A stretch of 64,000 bases of DNA from Liolophura sinensis (Eukaryota; Mollusca; Polyplacophora; Chitonida; Chitonidae), in the NCBI RefSeq assembly GCF_032854445.1, contig NC_088307.1, forward strand, positions 2,170,001 through 2,234,000, in the 5' to 3' direction. The notes under the pieces are model-generated. The model was not told the origin of the DNA. It was given only the letters and a program-made list of their open reading frames with translations, and ran no database searches. A program made the position numbers and the translations under genes. This document shows, one piece after another, positions 44,814 to 56,100 of this stretch (the first letter of the stretch is position 1; each line of letters starts with the position of its first letter).

Positions 44814-44819
44814 TTTATT
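44814..44819 (-). terminator. Candidate TBC-gene polyadenylation signal
   Basis: AATAAA on the minus strand, the first seen after the stop at 46934. It implies a 3' UTR of about 2.1 kb. Confidence 0.4.
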
Positions 44820-46933
44820 GACTATGATGTTAACAGGACTTTACCCTGATCTAGGGCCTAATGCCTCACCACCATGTCCCATATGTCATAACAAGGCACA
44901 AAATATACAAATTCAACAACAATGATAATATTGCACTGTGAAGAAAATAATTCATTCAATGTTAGTCAATGTACTAGACAATTAAAATATATCATCAACA
45001 ATCTCATTATATAATCATAACTGAACAAACATATTTTAGATCTGATAAAACAATTATGTGTTATAGGTAACTGAATGCATTAGAAAATGAGACAAGAAAA
45101 AAATCAGAATAAATGTTTCAAGGGAATCAAATTTGCATTTTTCAACACAGGTGAAAAGCAAACCATTTAGTGGTTTACACTGTCGGTACACATTTACACA
45201 TGTAACATAAGAATACTATGCAATTCGCATTTAAAATTGACCCAAACATAACTGTACATTCAGTGGAAGACCTGTTCTGTTGAGTTTGCACTGATTCAAT
45301 ACAAACAGAAAAATTAATACTATATTATTATTATATTACACTGAACTGGTTCTTAACCAATCCACTTAACAAATCTATTTACAAAAAACACCAGTTGTAA
45401 AGGGAAATAACTCAGTTTGACGTCATCCATGATCTGGAATTTATCCGTCAATTTATAACAGTAAATTATTTTTTCCTATCACAGCAGGTAACACAACTAC
45501 AACTTTTCAGCCAAAGAGCTGACATTTCATCAAATAACAGTACAAATGAAGTTAAAACTGTCAAATAAATTCACTTCTGTAAATTACATCAACACACAAA
45601 CATTCAACAAGACTTGACAGATCAACACACACAAAAAAAACATCCAACTAGATCAAGCTATGCAGTTACAGTATGCTACAGTATGCAGTATCTAGTAATA
45701 AAAAGGTAATATGCAAACATGTTGTCATACAAGGGTGTTCTGAGAAAAATACAACTTTCACAAAATAGCCTTCCCTGGATTTGGGATTAAGGTTAAATTA
45801 CAATGAAATTTACAAACTGCAACTTTATACATGTTACAGCTGTGTACAATTACCAAAGTGGGTTTAACACAGCTACAGATCTAACAAATTAGTTGGGATA
45901 AGAAATTTTCATGTGTATATACGTTCAGAAAACTTTCAAGGCACAAATAATCTGGTATAATATATTAGACATTTTTTGTTTGTATGTTACTGTAGTATAC
46001 ACTATTAAATTTAAACATATATATACATAATTGTTAAGGCAAGTGTTTAATAAAACACATATAAGGCACTGGAATGCAACTGTATTACTATTGAAAATAC
46101 TTGTACATTTTCCATGTCAAAAATACACATACATTTTCCATGTCAAACAAACACATACCTTTTTCATTTCAAACATACACATACATTTTCCATGTCAAAA
46201 ATACACATGCACTTTCCATGTCAAAAATACACATACATTTTCCATGTCAAAAATACACATACATTTTCCATGTCAAAAATACATGGACATTTTGAGGGAA
46301 AGAGCATAACCATTTCCCTCCAAAATAGACTACTATCTATTTTGGCAATACCAAATTTTCATCTGCCAATATGAATGGCAACAAAAATTGTCAAATCTGA
46401 GAATAAGTAGCAGAAAAGCTCGCATCAGTTCTTTACAGTCAGATTCACGCTCCAACGAGATTCTGCTGTAATTTGTCCCATGAAGGGCAGCCAAAATGAT
46501 CATGTAAGTGTGAGTGTGCCATGGATAACAGACTTCTGTAGAAAACAGCCCGTTATTCTCCATAAACTATTGCAAATTTGCCCTAAAACATAGCAACAGC
46601 TGTACAAAAATGCTCTGTTCACAGACTGCCCAGAAGTCCAGAACACGTGTGTCCTCCTTTACTGGCTAGATCTTCCTTTTGGCAACAATTGGTGACAATC
46701 AATGTTCATTTCCAAGGAAAGCCTTCTCAAATGAGAGGTGTGAATCATGACAACGGCAAAAGCATTTGTCAGCTGCCATGTCCTGGTATTAGGTAAACGC
46801 AGCGACCACCTTTCACTAAACCTGGACATGGTCTTCTCTCCACATCTATTGGTATTTCAAGTCACAATACATCTGACCCACCCAAGGGGGACAACTCTGT
46901 CATCGAAGGCCCTCCAGCTTCCCCAAGTGTCCC
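44820..46933 (-). other. Probable 3' UTR of the TBC gene
   Basis: An A/T-rich stretch between the stop at 46934 and the first AATAAA. No splice signal or coding frame is evident. Contains the 26 bp array at 46103-46290. Confidence 0.45.
46103..46290. repeat. 26 bp tandem repeat, about seven copies
   Basis: Unit TACACATACATTTTCCATG followed by TCAAAAA. It would lie in the TBC-gene 3' UTR. Three short plus-strand frames run through it and only reflect the period. Confidence 0.92.
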
Positions 46934-47086
46934 TCAGATGTTGTTCAGGGCAACCACTGAGCTGCTACTTGTTCTACTCTCACTACTCGACTGAGAGGAA
47001 GACACGCTATTGCGCATGTATGTCGGCAGCTTGGCCTTGTTTGTTGTCTGGCAAATCTCATAGATTGGTTCATTTGTCCAAATTTT
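46934..47086 (-). CDS. TBC gene terminal coding exon
   Basis: KIWTNEPIYEICQTTNKAKL, PTYMRN, a Ser-rich tail and ...VVALNNI then TGA at 46936-46934. Acceptor TATCTTTCAG. Confidence 0.9.
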   Translation of the reverse strand, partial: KIWTNEPIYEICQTTNKAKLPTYMRNSVSSSQSSSESRTSSSSVVALNNI

Positions 47087-47139
47087 CTGAAAGATAAGTT
47101 AATGTTGCAATATAGAAAAAAAATACAGTATACTGTATA

Positions 47140-47182
<43 letters not shown>

Positions 47183-50100
47183 AACTGTCAATACCAACGA
47201 TGCTGCTAGTGATTAAAGATTTTATGGCACAGCGTAACATATCAGATCAAAGTTGATCATTTTTTGCTCTTTAATCACAAAATTTGAAACGTCCCATCAG
47301 ACTGGCGCGTTGTCACCTAAACTGTCCATTCCACTTTTACTTACTCATTATTAATTACAAGTCACATATGATGTTATGCAATATTCAGAATGTAATTTTT
47401 CTCAGAACAACAAAGCACTCCAATAATAAGATTTGGGGGTTTGATTTGGAAATCAACAAACAAGTAGTAACACAGGTAAGATGGCATCTTCCCACAAAGC
47501 CTACCTCATTGCCATCCTTCCTCCATCTGAGCACAGCTTCATCATCACCATGGCAACCAGCACAGCTCACTATCACTGTTTCCTGTTTCACACTGAAATA
47601 GCAAAGGAGAATTTCTGCAGTTGAAAGTTTCCTTTTTTCACCTGTAACTGATGCTTTAAGTCAGGTGGATTGACTGGAATCTGACAAAGGACACGCCTTT
47701 ATTTTTAGGCCTATAAACCAGCTCACAAGTGTTGCGTCAGTGACACCTTCTACAACGTTCAATTATTATCACTGGTTAGTAAACCATAGTTAGTTAGTAG
47801 TGATAGTTAGTAACTTTGCCCTTAACAAAACTTTCTCCACAAGTTGAGACTATTTATTAACCACATTACTTCATCTAACAATTTAAATGGTATAGCTTTC
47901 CAATGCAATTTTCAATTTTCTTTTTTTTTTTTTTTTTTTTTCATTGTTATCAAAGATTTGATAGATTCTGGGGTGTATGTCAACAAAAAAGACCTCACTA
48001 TGTCTTCATGGGAAAATAAACAGCATATAACCTACCAATTTTTCACATGACACTCCCCACCCCCCACTCCGTCAAAAAAAAAAAAGAAAAACAGAACATG
48101 AGACAAACCTTGTGGGGAGAAGACATTTCACTGGCTTGTCTGAGATCTTGACCTTGGCCTGTAATACAAGGTCGAAGGCGTAGAGCTGTGCTTCTGTCAG
48201 GCTGCAGAGTGAGGTAGAGCTGGAGTTATGGCTGATCTGGACTCTCCCTACCCCCAGCTGACCCTTAGCCTCTGAGGATTCACACTCCTTGTGTGATGAC
48301 ATGTCCTCCAAACTGGACAGGCCCACAGAATCCATGTGGGTGTCCGAGCTGGACACCCTCTTAAATGCTGACATTTCCAGGAACTGATTTGTCTTGTGCG
48401 AAGCAATGATGATGGGTGGAGTGGTTGCCATAGCGATTTTCTCACTGGGTTTGGTGTAGAGTTGCGACATGCTGCAGGAGTTGTCTCCCCTGAGGCTGCT
48501 CTTCAGCTGATCCAGAGAAGAGTCGCTGGGGTACCAATTCGACATCAGCGAACTTCTTCTCTCCGAAAATGAAGATGAGCTGACTGTGGAGTCAATGGAA
48601 ACTTTCATGTCGGAGAAGTCAAGGCGATACTGAACCTCTGACGTCAGCTTTTTGGAGCGCTTTCTTATCTTCAAAGGTCGGCTTCTCAGTTTGTCCTTGG
48701 ATTGGCCCGGTGACCTTGGACGCGATGTTTCGTTCACAGTCAGCTCGGAAGGCTTCTCAGCTGGTTTGTCGTTATTGGACGCTGCCTCATTCATGGCCTC
48801 GTAAAAAACTTCATCTTCGAATATATCTTCACTGTTACCTGTACAGCTGACAAAATCGTTTGAGCTGCTGTCAACAGTGATTTCAGACACGTCTTTTACG
48901 TTGTCATTTTTATCTTCACAAGTGCGGAAGGACTCGTTTGATGTCACGCTTGCAAACAGACTGTTCTCTTCAGAAGTGCTCCCTCCAGTCTCCTTTTCAC
49001 TAACCACATGTTCTCCATTAATGTTTATCTTGGGGATATTATTGTTGTTGTTGTTCAGATTGTCATCCACAACATTTGCATTTGGGTTGTTTTCCTGTGG
49101 TACGATGCAAGTATCACTGCCATTTTCTTGGCAGATGTACTTTCCATGAACGGTCGTCTTCACGACTTCAGCTGTCTCACCCTTCAAGCCACTGTCATTG
49201 ATGTTGTCCTGGCGCTCAAGGTCGTTCTTGTTGAACAAGGTCAGGCCATCTGCTGTAGGTGTGGAAGGAGATGGACAGTCTTGGGTTACGAAATCCTGAG
49301 CCAGAAGCAGTTCTCTCCCTTCTTCCACAATCCTGGTCTCAGCCCTCAAAACCTGACCTTGTTCACTGTCGGAATTATCTCCCTTGCTCTGTACTGAACT
49401 GTCATGCATCGAAATGGAATTTGAAATTTCACTACAGGCAAGAGAGCTTGGATAAGAGATTGTATCAAAGTCCCTTAAGACATCAGTCCTCGGACTGGAA
49501 CACTCCAAATTTGGCTCCCATGCCAAATTTTCATCCATGCTTGTTATCTCCCTTTGGTACAATGGCATCTCCAGTCTTTCAAAATACTCCTTGACTTTGT
49601 CCTTGGCATCATTCACAGAGTTCAAAGAAACAGAGGAGTGAGGCTCTCTAGGATTGGAGATGTAAAATGGTGAGCTGGAGCGACTCTCGCTGCATTGTGA
49701 TCCGTCTGGCGAGGATTTTGTGGGAAGCCTCTCTACCACTTCAAAGGTGATAAGAACACCATCACCAGTGCCTACCATGACTGTGTTACCATGGGAATAG
49801 ATGGATGTTATGCGAGCCTTGTTGAAGTAGGAGTCATCCTCCTGTAGAAAATAAATGACGCTTATTTTTTTTACTCGCTGTTTTATGCCACACATCTAAG
49901 AAAAATGGAATGTATAAACCATAAAATTATTCTTATACATATTTTTACTTGACAGCCATACACCATACTCCATAGGTTTTCATTCACTGAATAGCGTTCA
50001 AGTTTACATAATGGAGGAAAATCTCACGCTTTGCCACATATCTGATAAAGCTCTGGACTATAAACTGCAGCTCAACAAGCAAGACCAGGACTTGAGCTTA

Positions 50101-53100
50101 CAACCTCAATGAGGTCATGACCTCAAATCCTGCGGTCAGGCACTCAAACCTTGCTCTCACAGGTTTAATTTTGTCACAAGATTTCTCAGGCACCTCACGG
50201 AGATTTACGTTGTGAAAGTGAAATGTTCTTGAGTAAGGTGTCAAACGCCAATGGTAACAAATACATGAAATTCACAAAAAGCAAACGACCAGCCTTAGTA
50301 ACAGGCACTGCAGGAAGGAGGTGACCCGAGAAGAGACAAATCAACAAGATGTACTGGTGATCTCTTGTTCCCCGAGAGAATAAGTGAGTGAGTGAGTGAG
50401 TACTTGGGGTTTAACGTCGTACTTAACAATTTTTCAGTCATATGTTGACGAAGGAATCCTTATAGTGCATGTAAGGTGCCTCCTTGTTACAGGACGGATT
50501 TCCAACGCTCTTTTATCTAGAGCTGCTTCGCTGAGATGCCTTACTGAAGGCAAGTAAGGGGCCCCACCCAAACCATTATACTCCCAAAGGGGACTGAGAG
50601 AATAAGTGAAATTAAACCAGTAATTCACAACAAAGCAAGCTTTGACCTTAGACTTTTATCAGGAGGAAACAACCCAACGCCACTGATTTACAACAATGGA
50701 TTTCTTAGGAAGGAAAAAGGTTAAGCTAGGAACTTACAATAAGGTAAGTCACTCTTTTCCTAACAACCTTCATGTTTGACCTTCACAAATCTTTCTCAAG
50801 AGGGAAAAAAGTGAGGCCAATGGTTAACAATAAGGGGAAATGTCTTTCCACAATTTTCTGCTTTGATCTTGATTGACCTTTCTCAGAAAGGAACAAAGTG
50901 AAGCCACTGATTTACAATAAAGTAGTTTCTTTCTATTGACTTTCAACTTTGACCTTGACTGACCTTTCTCAGGTTGGGGTATCTGCCTGCACGAGTGTCG
51001 TACAGCATCTTACAAGAGAGGCCCTTGGTATCCCACAATTCCAAGATGGAGGATCCTTTGAGGGAGATCCACATGCCAAACTCCCCAGGTACCAGACTGA
51101 GGACTTGATCATATGGATTGGCGGATACTGTGAAGTTGTCCATCGGATCCAGAGTTCTGTGGTAAATTAGAAGAAGAGTTTGTACCACATGGTGTGAGTT
51201 TGTACCACATGGTGTTTCATACAGAGAAACATAACGGCTTAATAATTCTATCAAAAATATATAGAGATACGCTTAGGTGATACAAGTTTCATTTTGTGTT
51301 TTTACTGGTGAGGTGACCTTAAATCTAGTAATGGAGTGAACATAAAATAAAAAATCCATCTTTTTATGTTACTTAATCTTGAAAACGTTCACATTTTTCA
51401 GGTTTTCTGATCATGTAAATATGTCCTCTACAGGGAAATTTGATGGAAGGGTCCACATTTCTCACGAACAAGATGGCTTTTCAGTTTTCACATTCATTCT
51501 GCTCATAAGACATCAAGTTTGACTCGGTGTGTGCTGAGTGACAAATAAAATACAACTTCCTCGACAACTTCTGTAACAACATCTGCAGGATTAACTGACA
51601 ACATTGTCAACAGTTTAAGGAGACAAACTAAGCAGGTCATATTGACTTCAAACCAATCTAAGGGACTCTTCCACTTCTCACCTGGCATGCAGAACGTACA
51701 CCATGTTCCCTGAGGCACACCACAGCTGGTCGTTGAGCAATGACATGGATGTCACAGATGATTTTCCCACAGGTACGTAGAACACATCCAACTTGGGCAG
51801 GCTAGAGCCTACATTCTGTAAACAAGACCATATGTTCCAACATCACCCGATATCACCCAGCATTGGAATAAATTTATTATTGTAATGACCTCGTTTGTGA
51901 AATGCACTAGTTTGGCATTGCAAAAGCCCTCATTCTTCGCTGCATGGAAGCGTTCTGACAAGGACAAAGTTGTGATTTTACAAGGACGTTTTGTGGACAA
52001 ACTTGTGGCAGTACAGTTACTTTTGTATTGCGAGAGAAGAGTGGCCAATCCAGCTTGGACCTGAGTGGTCAATCCAGCTTGGACCTGACATTCCATAAGA
52101 AAAGATATACCATTTATCCGTGACTAGTTTTTACAATAATCTTTAATAAATAATATATATAACAATGTAAAAGTATACATATTGTATGGTGTAAGTTTCT
52201 CTGTTATGACTGACCTCCAGCACTGCCAAGGTTCCATCGGCCAGAGCTGCAAACACTCTACATTGCTTACCATCCTTCAGGACACACAACGACAACACAG
52301 CATCATGAAGCTGTAACTCCCACTTCTGCTCCCTGATGACAATATCAACAAAACCATTAACTTACATGAACTTTTACATTCATATTAATTACATGCATAA
52401 ACTTCCTTTGGGTTTAAACCTGACTTTTCAACAATAGTTTGGTTGCATCATGATGCTCATGTAGAAAACCAGTCACAATATCATTTCTTGTTCTACCTGA
52501 CTGGAATGCTTAAGGTACCACTGATCATAATACACTGACACCAGACTTCTGACCTCAGTTCCCCTGAGTTGTAATGTATTGGCACCTGAGTCTGACCAGT
52601 AGTTGTCTTTGACCCATTAGCAACACACCAAGCAAGGCTGTGTTTGAGTGTCACAAAAACATGGGTGGCATTATCTGGTTTATGGGGGAGTAAACTGACA
52701 GGCCCATCGATGGGTTTTCCTCTGTTTTGGTATCTTTGTCATGCAGAATTTCCATGGAACTGGACACATAACATGATCATGTCACTGACAGTCGTGGCCT
52801 GCTACTGTAATACTGGCTGAGGGTCCAATCAACTCTCTCACATAACAACCGCTTGATATCTCCCTGCCTGCACACCTGATATTACACAATGTGCACACCT
52901 GATATCACCTGAAAGACACCCCTGACATCACCCAACAGGCACACTTGACTCCATCCGAAAGGCTCACCTGACTCCACCCAAAAGGCACACCTGATATCAC
53001 CCAACAGGCACTCCTGACTTCACCCGAGGGGCACACCTGATATCACCCAACAGACACACCTGACATCACACAATATGCACACCTGACATCACCCAACAGG

Positions 53101-56100
53101 CACTCTTGATATCACCCACAGACACACCTGATATCATCCAACAAGCACACCTGACATCATCCAACAAGCACACCTAATATCACCCGACAGGCACACCCTA
53201 CAGACATACCTGACATCACATAATATGCACACCTGACATCACCCAACACACCTGATATCACCCAACAGGCACACCTAACATCACCAAACAAGCACACGAC
53301 ATCACCAAACAGGCACACATGACACCACCCAACAGGCAAACCTGATTTCACCCAACAGGCACAAACGGTATCACCCAACAGGCACAACTGACATCATCCA
53401 ACACACACCTAACATCACACAATATGCACACCTGACTTCACCCAAAATGCACCCCTGATATTACCCAACCGACACACCTGACAACACCAAAGACACACCT
53501 GACATCACACAATATGCACCCATGATATCACCCAACAGACACACCTTCATATTATACAATATGCACACCTGATATCACCCAACAGACACAACTGATATTA
53601 CCCAACAGACACACCCGACATCACCCAATAGACAAACCTGATATCACCCAACAGACTCAACTGACATCACACAATATGCACCCCCGATATCACCCAACAG
53701 ACACAACTGATATTACCCAACAGACACACCTGATATCACCCAACAGACACACCTGATATCACCCAACAGACTCACCTGACATCACAGAATATGCACCCCT
53801 GATATCACCCAACAGACACAACTGATATTACCCAACAGACACCTGATATCACCCAATAGACACACCTAATATCACCCAACAGACACAACTGATATTAGCC
53901 AACAGACACACCTGATATTAGCCAACAGACACACCTGATATCACCCAACAGACACAACTGATATTAGCCAACAGACACAACTGATATTAGCCAACAGACA
54001 CACCTGATATCACCCAACAGACACAACTGATATCACCAACAGACACAACTGATATTACCCAATAGACACACCTGATATCATCCAATAGACACACCTGATA
54101 TCAAGCAGTGTGCACACAGAATCATGATATTTTAACACTGTATAATAATAAATAAAAAAATAAAACATAACATTTTCTCACACATCATACCTGGAGCGGG
54201 TGTCGAAAGCTAACAGTGACCAGGCAACGGTTCCAATCAACATGATGTCTGTTCTCAGGGCTGTCATACACAACACCCGAGACTCGAACTGGGCAAAACA
54301 AGATAAGATGAAAATAAGGTAATAAGCACATACCGAAAATACAGCATCAGTTTATAATAAAATCACATCGGTGAAACACATACAAAACACAAAGATATAT
54401 AAATGTTTCATCAGTAGTAAATCCATCAGTTATACAATGTATATCTATGTCCAACTTCATATTACAATGCCATAACTGGAGAGAGGAGCTTGAATCTCCT
54501 CAGTTAACTGATCAGATGCAAGATTTGTCTCCCTTCGCCTGGATGTGTTTGGGAGTTACCCCCCTTTAGTGTGACCACACATGAGTTCATTCCCTTTCAA
54601 CATTAACCTTACAGCTAAGAAAAAATGAGATAATCATATTCGTTATAAAAGCTAACTTCAATAGGAGAAGACTGTTATCAGTGCAGCCTAGATTATCACT
54701 GCTTGTCCATCACGCTCGCCTATTAGTTGGGTAACAAGCCTCATTAGAGCCGCAAACATCAAAACTTTGATTTTAAAGAGTTCAGCTGATCTTAATAAAG
54801 ATATTCATGTAATACTGCCTTTGTTCCAATTTTAATAAATTGTTTTCCAATGTTACTGCTTATTCCTTTCAGATTATAGAGGTCCATAATGAAGTACACA
54901 AACACCGGTACAGACACTCTGCAAATGAAAACCTGATACAGATATTCCAGTTCTAAATGATTACAGCAACTCATTAAACAAGGTATCCAGGAAACTTCAA
55001 GAAACAACTTCAAATTCACAGTTGGTGAAAATGTCAAAATTCTGATTCACTTCTCTTACCTTTAAATGGTCATAAAGATGACCCTTTTTTTTCGAGACAT
55101 ATTGCTGACCGTGATAAAAATTGTGCTGTTATTTTAAACATCATCTCATAAAGCTGAGGCTTCCAAATGTCTAGCGACATTTACCTGACTTTGAGTGAAC
55201 AATCAAACGTTCAGTTCAACCATCAAACTCACTCAGGTCGCTATAGTTAGAAACATGGCCGATGTCCCCTGTTGTCTAGACGACAAATTACATGTATTAC
55301 CAGGTAATTTCAATTCTGCCGTACAAAACACTGTGAATTACAAATACTTTATAGTACATAATTGTTACAAAGGAAGATTTTATTTGGTTTACTAGACTCA
55401 GTAAAGTCTTTCTCTTTCAATCTACCATACTGGTTACACCTTGTTCTCAGAGTGACATAACCATAGTTTACCTGTAAGGTTACAACTTGCCTAAAAAGCC
55501 AGGGTGTACATCATGTTCTCAGAGTAGTTCACTTTGCACACCTTGATCTCAACGAGATATAACCATGGTTTACCTGTAAGGTTACAACTTGCCTCCAAGG
55601 CCAGGTTGTACATCGTGTTCTCTAAGCAGTTCACTTTTGTACACTTTGTTCTCAGTGTGCCATATCCACAGTTTACCTGTAAGGTTACAACTTACCTCCA
55701 AGGCCAGGTTGTACATCATGTTCTCTGAGCAGTTCACTTTGCACACTTTGTTCTCAGCATGACATAACCACAAGTTACCTGTAATTTTACAACTTACCTC
55801 CAAGGCCAAGTTGTACATCAGGTTCTCTGAGCAGTTCACTTTTGCACACTTTGTTCTCAGTGTGACATAACCACAGTTTACCTGTAAGGTTACAACTTAC
55901 CTCCAAGGCCAGGTTGTACATCATGTTCTCTAAGCAGTTCACTTTTGTACACTTTGTTCTCAGTGTGCCATATCCACAGTTTACCTGTAAGGTTACAACT
56001 TACCTCCAAGGCCAGGTTGTACATCATGTTCTCTGAGCAGTTCACTTTGCACACTTTGTTCTCAGCATGACATAACCACAAGTTACCTGTAAGGTTACAA

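Noticed and set aside
46031-46374. Three overlapping plus-strand frames rich in His/Thr/Phe
   Set aside because: Translation of the 26 bp repeat in all three frames.
48877-49594. Plus-strand frames of 90-129 codons opposite TBC exon i
   Set aside because: Antisense shadows of the long minus-strand coding exon.
53157-53387. Cys/Trp-rich minus-strand frame that could look like a small secreted peptide
   Set aside because: Translation of the 23 bp minisatellite.
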